Source: Owenia fusiformis
Lineage: Eukaryota > Annelida > Polychaeta > Sabellida > Oweniidae
NCBI GenBank assembly: GCA_903813345.2
Contig: CAIIXF020000005.1
Coordinates: 19,349,375 to 19,413,374, forward strand
Direction of reading: 5' to 3'
Length of the DNA stretch: 64,000 nucleotides
The translations under genes and the position numbers were made by a program. Below the pieces are notes generated by a model that made no database searches, had not been told where the DNA came from, and saw only the letters and a list, made by a program, of their open reading frames with translations. Below, one piece after another: positions 1 to 40,800 of this stretch; position 1 is the first letter of the stretch, and every line of letters starts with the position of its first letter.

Positions 1-1735
1 TACCTTATTCCCACCTGGTATCTAACATTACTTTCCTAATGTTGTCTTTATACCTAATTCCCACCTGGTATCTAACATTTCTTTCATAATGTTGCCTTGA
101 TACCTTATTCCCACCTGGTATCTAACATTTCTTTCCTAATGGCCTTGATACCTAATTCCCACCTGGTATCTAACATTTCTTTCCTAATGTTGCCTTTATA
201 CCTTATTCCCACCTGGTATCTAACATTTCTTTCCTAATGTTGCCTTTATACCTAATTCCCACCTGGTATCTAACATTACTTTCCTAATGTTGCCTTTATA
301 CCTAATTCCCACCTGGTATCTAACATTTCTTTCCTAATGTTGCCTTTATACCTAATTCCCACCTGGTATCTAACATTTCTTTCCAAATGTTGCCTTTATA
401 CCTAATTCCCACCTGGTATCTAACATTACTTTCCTAATGTTGTCTTTATACCTAATTCCCACCTGGTATCTAACATTTCTTTCCTAATGTTGCCTTTATA
501 CCTAATTCCCACCTGGTATCTAACATTTCTTTCCTAATGTTGCCTTTATACCTTATTCCCACCTGATATCTAACATTTCTTTCCTAATGTTGCCTTTATA
601 CCTAATTCCCACCTGGTATCTAACATTACTTTCCTAATGTTGTCTTTATACCTAATTCCCACCTGGTATCTAACATTTCTTTCCTAATGTTGCCTTTATA
701 CCTAATTCCCACCTGGTATCTAACATTTCTTTCCAAATGTTGCCTTTATACCTAATTCCCACCTGGTATCTAACATTTCTTTCCTAATGTTGCCTTTATA
801 CCTAATTCCCACCTGGTATCTAACATTTCTTTCCTAATGTTGCCTTTATACCTAATTCCCACCTGGTATCTAACATTACTTTCCTAATGTTGCCTTTATA
901 CCTAATTCCCACCTGGTATCTAACATTACTTTCCTAATGTTGCCTTTATACCTAATTCCCACCTGGTATCTAACATTTCTTTCCTAATGTTGCCTTTATA
1001 CCTAATTCCCACCTGGTATCTAACATTTCTTTCCTAATGTTGCCTTTATACCTTATTCCCACCTGGTATCTAACATTTCTTTCCTAATGTTGCCTTTATA
1101 CCTAATTCCCACCTGGTATCTAACATTACTTTCCTAATGTTGTCTTTATACCTAATTCCCACCTGGTATCTAACATTTCTTTCCTAATGTTGCCTTTATA
1201 CCTAATTCCCACCTGGTATCTAACATTTCTTTCCAAATGTTGCCTTTATACCTAATTCCCACCTGGTATCTAACATTTCTTTCCTAATGTTGTCTTAATA
1301 CCTAATTCCCACCTGGTATCTAACATTTCTTTCCTAATGTTGCCTTGATACCTTATTCCCACCTGGTATCTAACATTTCTTTCCTAATGTTGCCTTTATA
1401 CCTTATTCCCACCTGGTATCTAACATTACTTTCCTAATGTTGTCTTTATACCCAATTCCCACCTGGTATCTAACATTTCTTTCATAATGTTGCCTTGATA
1501 CCTTATTTCCACCTGGTATCTAACATTTCTTTCCTAATGTTGCCTTGATACCTAATTCCCACCTGGTATCTAATATTTCTTTTCTAATGTTGCTTTTATA
1601 CCTAATTCCCACCTGGTATCTAACATTTCTTTCCTAATGTTGCCTTTATACCTAATTCCCACCTGGTATCTAACATTTCTTTCCTAATGTTGCCTTTATA
1701 CCTAATTCCCACCTGGTATCTAACATTTCTTTCCT
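1..1735. repeat. 50-bp satellite array, about 35 copies
   Basis: About 34.7 head-to-tail units of exactly 50 bp fill the left edge of the window and probably continue beyond it. Each unit reads approximately ATACCTAATTCCCACCTGGT followed by ATCTAACATTTCTTTCCTAA and TGTTGCCTTT. Variation is confined to a few positions: CCTTA versus CCTAA, ATTACT versus ATTTCT, TTGTC versus TTGCC, and TTCCAAATG in some units. The order of variants around 551-770 recurs around 1051-1270, so a 10-unit (500-bp) block has been duplicated locally. Every unit carries two short dyads, ATACC...GGTAT and AACATT...AATGTT. One unit near 130-150 is shortened. No ORF is preserved. The array ends abruptly at about 1735 in unique sequence. 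Confidence 0.97.
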
Positions 1736-3064
1736 AATCTCAGTTTTTTCTACTCAAGAGAATGCCTGATCAATATTTCACTTTCAAGCTATCAAAAGTA
1801 TCACTGCTGGCTGAAAGAACCCTGAGCTTATTGTAAATGTACTGCACTCTAACTATGAGTATGATGTAGATGTACAGTTTGGAGTATCCATCACCATTGC
1901 TGGTGCCCAGACCATGAAGCATTCAAACCTATTACATTTTCAACCAATCAGACATCATTCTAGAGCAAAACTGGTTGATATTTTGACTTATCTTTGCATG
2001 AATTATTACTGAGCAATGATTGACTTGACAAGTTCAGGGGTTTTATAAGTGTCAGCCAAAGCAGATCACTTTTGTAAAGGGTAGGCTTAGAGGTGTCTAT
2101 AGCATCCAATGCTTTCATTGATTTGTTGTAAATGGGATTACTTGAAGTCAATAACACAACTTCAATGGGGGTATCATGTGCATGGTTCAGGAAAGGAATA
2201 CAAATGCATTATAATCAATTTTTACATTCCATCTCAGAACAAAACAGATTCAACATACAGGCATTGCATTACATCCTTCTTCAAAGGACTTCATTTATGC
2301 CTAAATTCAGTTAAAACAAGTTGGTGATGCACCTTACAGAGGTTTGAAAATAGACTAATTAAAACTAATAATTACACTTTGATTAACACATATCTGCACC
2401 GACTTGAAAATCAGGAAAATTGGCATATTTACCAACTTTGGGCAAAGCTGTGATAATCAAAATTTTGCAATGAGTTCAATAGGAGAACACTAATGCATAT
2501 ATGAACCTACTGATTAAGGACAACATACAAGGAGGGTGTTTTCACCTGGTCCAAGCAGTATTCACTTTAATCTTACTATACTGGGATCAACAACCTCGGT
2601 TTCCATTGTCCTCACTCAACTGATCTTTTCAACCTCCAATTGAAAATTTTGACTAGTTTTATTAAAATTCTGTATCCGACAATCATTATATTTAATTTCA
2701 TGGTTAAGGTCCCTCTTATTGGTATTTCCCTCAATATACTTGTCTATTAATAAGAACAAATATAGATATGTAAGGTGAGAAGTCATTCACTGAACATTGA
2801 AAATGGAAGAAAGAAGCCAACAACTCAATATTAATATCTTCCTAGAAGATGCAAAAATGTATAAGGCCAAGAAAAAATGGTCTATTTTCTGATCATTGGG
2901 ATGGGGACAAAAATTCCAAAGATGAAAGAAGAGTTGACCAGACTGGTCTCTTTAGGAAACAACATTATCAACAAAAATTGTTTGAATAACAATAGGTCTG
3001 GCTGCCTTGTTTAAAACTAAAAAAAAAAAACTGGTGACAAGAAACAAGATTTTTCCTGGCCTTA
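1736..3064. other. non-coding sequence, no gene recognised
   Basis: Unique-looking AT-rich sequence between the satellite and a possible Ig-like fragment. It should lie in CaM kinase I intron 2 on the minus strand. I looked for the next kinase exon (the HPNIV region after the alpha-C helix) and did not find it. Short ORFs here have no recognisable motif. Confidence 0.5.
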
Positions 3065-3358
3065 TTACGCCTGTCCTCTTCTAGGAAATATAATAAATAG
3101 GTTAAACACATCATTTGTTATAAGAGTACATGCATAAACACCTGTGTCAGTCCATGTGGGCTCAATAGCAATTAATGAAAAATTAGAGCTGGCATCGAAT
3201 AGGATTTTAATGTCGACATGTCGGAGCTCTCGATCGACAACGATATCGACATTGTCGGGTCCAATGATATTCGAAAAATGAAAAAAAATTTGAAGAAAAT
3301 CCGTCTGAATTTTAGATTTTCTAGGCTTGTAATTAGCAATACGATGCACAATAGTCAT
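3065..3358 (-). other. possible Ig-like domain fragment
   Basis: A 97-codon minus-strand reading frame contains a stretch resembling the end of an immunoglobulin V/I-set domain: a hydrophobic FSLIAI strand, then WTDTGVYAC, matching the D-x-G-x-Y-x-C signature before the second Ig cysteine. The preceding residues could form strands D and E. I do not see the matching first cysteine and tryptophan in this frame, and the reading frame starts in low-complexity sequence. It could be one exon of an Ig-superfamily gene nested in a CaM kinase I intron, a pseudogene remnant, or chance. The local CpG content is higher than in the surroundings. Confidence 0.28.
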
Positions 3359-32074
<28,716 letters not shown>

Positions 32075-32290
32075 TTTGTATGTTTAGATAGTTAATCCTC
32101 CTTAAAAACACGAATAATCAGAGATACTGGCCTTCACATCCGTACAGAAATTCTTTTTTCAATGTGTGCATAAACTAATGACGTCATCAAAACGTGAGCT
32201 CAAAAATCCAAACGTATTAGGTTCAATTACTATGACAACTGCATCTCCTCATTTGTATCTTTTGGCGGGAAATTCAAACTTTAAATAATT
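32075..32290 (-). promoter_or_regulatory. CaM kinase I upstream region with CRE and E2F-type sites
   Basis: Immediately upstream of the CaMKI start codon on the minus strand. A perfect palindromic cAMP response element TGACGTCA lies at 32179-32186, about 105 bp before the ATG. TTTGGCGGGAAA, an E2F-type consensus, lies at 32261-32272. No clear TATA box is seen at a fixed distance, and the transcription start is unknown. The motifs are seen directly; use of this stretch as the promoter is inferred from position. Confidence 0.5.
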
Positions 32291-34711
32291 AAAATATTTC
32301 TACATGTTCTAAGAATGTAAAGTAAAATTTTAGATAAAAGTGGGCATTCTTTTCAAATGATAAATTGTTTTAGTTTACCATATTCTATGGCCACTGAGTT
32401 GGCTAGAGACTCGAGTAAGTTTTAGTGAAGTATCATCAAGTTATAGACTAGTATATTAATATTTGAAGTCCATGATGGAACTGAGATCTCTGCATTGAGC
32501 TTAGGGGTGCAAAAGTGAAAAGTTGACATTCCATCCAGATGATGGGACTGCATTCCACAAATGAGTCTTTGATTTATGAAACAAAACTGGCTTGGGATAG
32601 GGACAGGGACCATATATTTTTTATTGATGCCAAATACTTGATCACACATTATTCTTGATTCAGAGATTACCAATTCTTGAAATTTAGCTGCCCCTGTCAA
32701 CATGAAATCAATAATTACGAATTCTCTATTCACTCATTTGTAATGGTGTACTTATATATGGCCTAAAATAATGGAGTTATTATAGCATAAAGTGGTGTTT
32801 GTTCAGGGACTAATCTGGAAACCAACAAAGGGGGGGGGGGGCATATTTCAAGTCTGTAAATGAAATTACCGCGCTTGTGTGGAAAAAAGTTTAGGCCCCT
32901 GAAACCAAAAAGTTTTGAATATTGAAGGCACATTTTCTTGATAATTTGGCCTAAAATTAAAAAATGAGCCCTTAAAAGGTCCAGTAATGCCCAGAGGCCG
33001 CCTTGTTGGGGGCCTTAAACAGTTTTGTTTTGGCCCAATTTTTTTCTTGGCCCATCCCCTCCCCCCCTCTTTACCTTTGTGTATCAATGATATTAATTCA
33101 TAGCCTACATGTTACAGTTTGCCTTTTATGGTGTTAAACATGTAGGTTAGCCTGGAATGGTTTTGTTTAAAATATTCTTTGACACTTCAATGACTTTTCA
33201 TTTAGGCCTAACTTTATCAACACTTTAGTTCTAATCAATCTTGCAAGGTCATTTATGGATTTTCATATCAGTTAATACATAGGCGTCATCATTTACTTGA
33301 CCTCTCGTGGCTTACTTTCCTGAAGCTAACCTATTGTGAAACATCAGAGGTGTTATCCAGGCATGGGACTGTAGAAGAGACTGTAGGTTTAACGGACTGT
33401 AGAGTAGGCTGTAGATTTCAATGACATAAGAAATGATTATGTCGTTATAGGCTACATCATTTTTCATTTCTTATTCTCAAAAATGCAACAACATTTACTA
33501 GATTTTTGCATCAAATCTACCTCACAAAACGCTTTTATACTTTATACTTTTATGCTGTATTTATTTCACTTCAATTTATCTTGCCAGTATTTACATTGAA
33601 CATAATATAAAATATTTTATGTTACAATATATACAAATCAGTAAAACACATTTCAATTTATACAAAATGAAACAACAATATTATAAGATAGTGATTTACT
33701 GACAGAAAGGATTCAAAACACAATACTAATCCTTTTCCACAATTTCCTTTTTAAATCTGTAAATATGTGTATATTGTTGGACGGTTGTGATGTAAACTTA
33801 ACAAAGCTGACCATAGCATCAATAACAATGCAATTTATAATTTCTTATACCTTTGGACGGATGAGTAGAAATAAAATTTCATAATATACAGTATTTACAA
33901 AAACATATTTACAAGTATTGTAAATCAGTCACCAAATACTTTACCAAGGTACCTTGCTCAATAACATTACATCTCTGTATAAGCATTTCATTACATAACA
34001 GTAAATCTGTAAAATGGAATACCTCCCAAGTGAAACACTACTTTGAAGAACCAAATGAGTTCCACTTACATAGGTTTATTGTACTTTATATATCTTTCTA
34101 TCTATGTATAAAATGGACGGCTTTGTAATGACTTGCATATTCTAAGGAGTGAGACTTGTAAAATAAATGTCATGAGTGAATATTACTCTTTGTAACCTTA
34201 GAATAGTGCTCATGTAGAGTCAATGAACTACCTTTGAGGAAACAGTGGCATTTATTCTGGAAAGGAAGAATCATAATATTTTTCATCTTCCAAGATTAAA
34301 AGCTCAGTATTTGATTAAAATGTCTCACATGGTTTTATGGATGAAAAAATCTACATTTATAATTTTATAGAAGATTAAAATTTGTATATTTGGAAAATAA
34401 GCTCTCATAATTTAGATGAATTTCCATCTTTAATAAAACTACACTTTGTTAAGTTGTTTCACATTTCGCAAATATGACACGTGATAGATGATACATTCTG
34501 TGATTACTACTGGTAAATCTACAATTACTACTACAATTTTATTCATTTTCATAAATACTTGGCAAATGTGCATTTGCAAAGTACATTATTTCTTGTTTCC
34601 CTTTCTTTTTGTTCTTTCATATAGTCAATATTCTTTAACATATTGATATTATGATTATAGTACATGTAGTATTTATCATTACTTTTTCTCAGGTTATTTT
34701 AAATTAAGTTA
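32291..34711. other. intergenic region between dynein 3' end and CaM kinase I 5' end
   Basis: Both neighbours are on the minus strand. The right part (roughly 33.6-34.8 kb) is very AT-rich and probably includes dynein 3' UTR. The middle holds G- and C-homopolymers (32829-32840, 33060-33068) and short GACTGTAGA-type direct repeats at 33368-33415. A 103-codon minus-strand ORF at 32422-32733 has no recognisable domain. Confidence 0.45.
34538..34543 (-). terminator. candidate dynein polyadenylation signal
   Basis: TTTATT on the plus strand, i.e. AATAAA on the minus strand, about 290 nt past the dynein stop codon. It is the nearest canonical signal I see. Other candidates lie further downstream, so use is inferred. 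Confidence 0.35.
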
Positions 34712-34811
34712 TCTTGCACCAAGGCTCTGTCCCCTCCCACTAACCACATATGTAGAAGCTTTGTATATCATGGTGGTGAAGGGGGTGGGGGCACAAGGGC
34801 TTGATGCAAGA
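34712..34811. mobile_element. mini-MITE with TCTTGCATCAAG-type ends, in dynein 3' UTR
   Basis: TCTTGCACCAAG at 34712-34723 is inverted as CTTGATGCAAGA at 34800-34811; 100 bp in total with no ORF. It begins 20 bp past the dynein stop codon, so it should be part of the 3' UTR. Related elements lie at 49193-49572 and 56562-56656 inside dynein introns. A solitary end-like CTTGGTGCAAGA lies at 43290. Confidence 0.65.
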
Positions 34812-34831
34812 CTAAATATAAATTGAAGTTT

Positions 34832-37800
34832 TTAATCATCCAGTTGACATAAGAGGGCACATCCTCTCTTAACCCAATGTTCCACTGGTTTGTCTGATGG
34901 TAACAGTATCGGGAGTACAAAGTTCGTAGAGTGACCAGTGGTTGACAATGTTCCCTTACGTTCACTTGTTTTATATATTGGACATAAATAGCGCACAGAT
35001 TTAGTGTCAATTTCATCCTTTTTGCTTGGTTTTAACCAAATGATTGGCATGCTGTCGTATAGTATTTTAGGTAACTGCTCCCCTAGTACACCACTGGAAA
35101 TACATGAGATAAATTCAATTACTTCCAACATACAAGATTGAATCTGCGTTTAGGATCATAGTAAGATGTTAAAGTACATACATACTTTAGTATGCAAAAC
35201 AAATGATAGAAATTACACTTAACACAATTCTTACAAGCAAGAAGGATAATCACAGAGATAATATAGATGAGAAGGTTTCATTTTAAGTCCCACATGCCTC
35301 ATACAAAACACCATGCATGTTCCCAAGGTGGGAAATATCATTAGCCAATAAAGCCTACTTAGGGAACGTGTCTGAATATTGACAGTTGGGAGAAATTCTG
35401 ATTAATTATTGTACGCGAGAACAAGGAAAAAAATGATGATTGCATTTCGAAAATTATCAAGTGTACAAAGGGAAAAATTAGAAAACAAACATTTTGATAT
35501 TTTCTTAAGGTGAGAGAGAGGGAATTAAAATGATGAACAACTGTTGCCATTTGGAAATGATCCCTCCTTTAATGAGTAATGAGCCAGTTTAAGGAGTTCT
35601 ACAGCAAAAGGGCCTGGATACTAATTTGCCAATCATGGTAATGAATGAACGTGACAAATGTGACTTATCTTCTTGGATTTAAGTTCTTAGTGACATTTTA
35701 TGACTCTGATCTGATCTCTTTCACAATCTCACACAATTAAGGCCACACCATAGTATCAGCGGAATTATCAACTTCACATAAAGCAGTATTGGTGGCATCA
35801 TTGTAAATTACTTGATCAGTCATAAAAAAGGTTTTAGAAGGAATAGGCTAGTACATTTTTGCAACATACAAAAGTATATATAAGTAAGTTGCCTCATTTG
35901 CATTAGTTTCTCAGAGATACATAATCTTTTGTATTTTCAAGTTCAGTAATATGGTTTTCTTTCCAATAGGCAAAATCCTCTTCCGTTGTTAGGGAACAAT
36001 AAAATATTTCAGCTTGAGAAAAAATAAAGGAGATTAGATTATAGATTCGAGTCAATAAATCAATATCTCGGTCAGCAAGGCCAAGGAATTTCTCCAGCCA
36101 TGATCTTCAGAACTCAAACTGATAAATCAACAGGGAAGAACTCCACATGAGCTCAACAAAATAAGTTTGCACTTTTGATAAATTACCTTTTTCTATCCCA
36201 CCGAGCCCCATCCAAATATAGACCATTCACATAGCAACCATCTTCAGGTGGTTTGTCTGCTGTCTCCATGGGAAGCACCTGTAAACAAAGACGGACGTTA
36301 TCATGGTGATAAATGGACAACACACTCAAGTTTCACTATTACAACTATAATCACCCAACTAATCCTGCAAAACAATAAAACATTTTTCAAATTCATTGAG
36401 AAAATAAAGCTTGTATATGCAAGAACTGAAAAAGGCTTGAACATAAAATCTTTACATGTTTGGTACTAGACAGCAAATATGAAATGCCATATATAACACA
36501 GTTGCAAGATCAATAGTTCAGTTTTTCACATGGGGTTCACATTGCTCTAATTTCAGTATCAAGAGATCCAATGATAAATCATTTGCATAATGGAGGTGAC
36601 AACTTAGATAATTGGATTATAGAAACAACAGAACACTGGTTTTTCCAAATCGGAGGTCTAATTTTCTCATGCATTTTTTATACAGGTTTTACAACTTATT
36701 CCAGAACCTCTCACTGCATAAATAATAAATATAAATAGACAAAGTACTAGTATCTCCCATGATCTCCTGTTGGAGATACCAGTTGGACAATCTTTTTCAG
36801 ATCTGACAGCATTTTACTGATTTTGTGAAAAATGCATGCAATTAAATATATTGTACAATACATAATTGAATTATGAAACTACATGTACTAATGATACTGT
36901 AGACAAAATCTTTGAAAGGTTAATCAATAAAAGGGACAAGACTAATGTCACTGCACTATGGCATTGTGGGCACTACATGTAGGTAGGCGTGATTAAATGG
37001 CTTCTGTCTGTTATGACAGCCACTGATAGAAATGTCAAAATAAAACCTTTTAATATATGACACTCCTCTGGATATTCATTAGGCATCAAATAATGAAAAT
37101 GGTAGAATGACAATGACCTTAATCTAATTCTTCAAAGCAATTCTTCGATGTGACCTAAGATATCATCACATTTGCTCTCAGAGACAATTCTTTCATATCA
37201 CTGACCTGAATTATGAAATTATTTTCCTCTTGGGAATAATTCTTCAAGATAATTCAATAATAATTCAACTTAATATAGTCCATTTCCTCCGAGAAATAAT
37301 TTCTTAAAATATAATTGACCTTTTATGTTCTATGGCCTCTGGGGAACAATTCTTTAGCAAAATTGATTTAATATGACCAATGAAGGATAAGTCAAAGAGT
37401 TCTTGTATAATACAATAATCTGAATTGCAATGTATGTAGTGCTTTTATTCAACTTGTATGATTCATCTCTATTGTAATATACAATTCATAACATGTTGAT
37501 GCAATTACACAATTTGCATCTCAAAAGTGAACAATCTAATATAAGCAAATGCAAATTCTGTATATTACCATAGAAACAAGGTTATATTGATACAAATCAA
37601 TCTAGTTTTTCTGTTTTCTTTTAGATAAGCAGCATTTTACAGATTCATGTAAACCAATCGTTTCACTCATTTACTCATAAAATATAAACCTCTATAAGTA
37701 AAACACCTCCCAAGTAGTACCAAGGGTGTTCCACTTATACAAGTTTTACTTGGTAAATAAAAATAAAACAAAGTAAAATTAGCTTTGCTTTTAAAAATTC

Positions 37801-40800
37801 CTGTTAGAAGGGATATTCGCATGGATGTGGACATGATATGAACTCATGACAAATCTCAACTAAAAATACCCATCATCAATTGTGCAATGAATAAATCGAC
37901 TATAACACTGTCTAATAGATCATTCCAGTTTTGTCAGAATCCTCGTAGGTTGATAGATGAGTATGCAAGTTTCAAGGTAGCTGGGCAAATTTTCTTGACA
38001 CAAACATATTTAAGGGCTTACAAAGGATTTTGTCTCATGACAGATGTACAATGATAGATCCTTAATGAGATATATACAAGGTTAAGATTTATCTTCTTGA
38101 CACAAGTGTACTTGTGTAGTGCACCAGGCTGTGGCATGTTTCACATAATACTAGAATTCAAGTTTAATTTGCAAAATCAATTGTTTTCTTAAACAACAGA
38201 CTTACAGTCACCATCACTTTTTATGTATTTATGTTTATTGAAGATAAAATGATAATTTGTACAATCAACATCAAACATGTCAAGAGTTATCAATATCTTT
38301 TCACATTTTGCTATGGCATCAACTGGAAAAAATATAGACATTTTATGATACACTCTGGATGTAGATATGCATATGTCAAAATACTAATCCTACGCCAGAT
38401 TTTCAAAAATATCATAGATCGTGATTTATGAATTTTATTCTGTTAAACTAAGCTAAAACATAAAGGATGATAGAACACACAAATCATAATTTACAATATT
38501 TTTGAATCTTTAAAGGCCTTCTTCCGAAGTTTGTTCTAAGCTACAAGAAAGAATTCTATTAGTGTGATGTATAATGTACCATTGTACTCTGTAATAATTC
38601 TGCACTTTGTATTCTAATGACTTTTAAGTGATCATACAAGGCATCATACTAATAGGCTAATAGAGCTCTCAGACATAAGAGCTTGAGAGTAAAATGTTTT
38701 AAGGGTTCTGGTACTGTACAGTAAAGCCTGTCTTAAGTGAACAATGCTGGGGCGCCACCTACTTGAAAATTGACAAATGGTCAATTTTAATTAGACTACA
38801 ATACATCTACAGGGACCAATCAGAGAAGATAAACAAAACAGTAAAGTGGAAATATGAGATATTTAGCTATTTTAAGGTAGCCCATATAGAACAAATAAAC
38901 TAAGAGCTTTGACATAAAGGCTTGCATGCAGGTCTAAAATCATTCCACTGGGCCTACCTTAAGCTAAACTTAAGGAGAATAGTTTATTCCTTAAATTAGA
39001 AAATTATTCCTAAGTTAAATTTAAGGAAAGGAGTTTATTCCTTAAATTAAAATAATTTGTACCTTTTGAGTTAAATTTATTCTTAGGGGTCATCTCAAGT
39101 TTTGCACTAAATTCTAGAAATAACCAATTTTGATATCTGCTACACCACTTTCTCATCTTTTTGGAAATATTAATATAATATTTAATAATAATAATATAAT
39201 ATTTCTCATCACTTTTTGGAAATTTGATTTCTATTTTGAAAATGGGATGCTATAAAATGGTGTTCATGCTTTAAGTTAAGTTTTACAACCTCACAACCAG
39301 ATTATAGAGTAGAATTTAGTGCAAAGTATATGACATGTGCCTACAGGACATGTACTACAGTCCATCTGACATGTATTTGAAGGGTGATTTCATGAGTTAA
39401 TTCCTGGCCACTCTACTACAGTAAAACCTGTCAAATTTGAATACCACTGGGACCTGCCACATGTTTTGGATTGGTAGGTGTCAATACTTCCACGTTCTTT
39501 ATCATGGTAAGATTAAAAATCTATGATGCATAAAAACTGGAACATTAAAAGGCTTTCACATTGAGTAGTGTTCAGATTACAGAGGTGTTTCATTTTACTG
39601 TATACATATATATTATCTCTATAATCACAGACAAGGCCAAATTACACATTTGGAATCACACTTCAAAAATTACATGGTCAGTATCTAGATACTACTACAA
39701 CCAATGAATCTTGAATCAAGTCTCTGGTTTCCCAAATGGGGGGGGGGGGAGGGGGTAAAGTAAGGTAAGCACATTTTAAGAAAGCAAGGTAGAGCTACAT
39801 ATCCCATATCCATAGTTTATAAACATCAACTTACATCTCCCAAGACCTAAATGAAGCAAAAATAAAAACATAAATCATTTAGTTTTATCATAGAAGCAAT
39901 TAACATGGAATAATACTGTTCTATAGAATGTGTATTATGAGAAATAATGGCTCATTAACATGACATTCATGTCAAAATGAACCAAACTTCTGCAATAACA
40001 GATTTTGATTGCACAATAAAGATAGAGGCATGAGGTATTACATTTTCCTTTTTATGCATAATAATTTTAAAGTAAATTATAACAGATATTCTGGCTATTA
40101 TGTTTTCATAAGGTAGGACCAACATCAGTTAAATAAACAACCCTAAAAGCCTTATAAAAAGTTTTCCAACAAAAGTCGTCTATTTAACAAGGAATTTCAT
40201 AATGACTGCCACAATTATTATGTAGAACTTGACTCAATAAGGTAAATTGTAATAACAACCTCTGCAACAAATAAAGCAGTTATGCACGTTCGGTTTGGAT
40301 ATGAGGTTTATACCTCGTGGAATATCCAGTAATGCACATCTCCTGGATAAACCCCATATCCAAAACCTCTCAGAACATAACCCATATTTATCATTATATA
40401 CTAATTATACAAGTAGAGTACACCAAGAAAAAAAGTTATTTACTTTTCTTCTTAGATTGTTGATTCAATGGACAATAGCTGTAATTCTCTTGTGTAATAA
40501 CTCCAAACCATAATAACCCTATTAATTACATCATCAACAGAAAATTTGACACAAAATTTCTTTTTTAAAAATTTATATAGTAAGCAGCATGACAAGTACA
40601 AAAATTAAAAACTACTTTTTCAATTTCAAAAAGCAATTAATTTTCTTTCTACATGATCTATTTTTAAGCTTAAATAATTACAGAAATGAACTTATGTCCA
40701 AGTCTATCAATTGTGTAATACCACTAGGACCACCTTAAGGTCTATCAATTGTGTAATACCACTAGGACCACCTTAAGGTCTATCAATTGTGTAATACCAC

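Noticed and set aside
1-1735. CRISPR-like array of regular repeats
   Set aside because: Units are contiguous 50-bp tandems with no unique spacers, and the rest of the window is an intron-containing animal genome.
32422-32733. 103-codon minus-strand ORF between dynein and CaMKI
   Set aside because: No recognisable motif and no family; could be a small gene but nothing in the sequence supports it.
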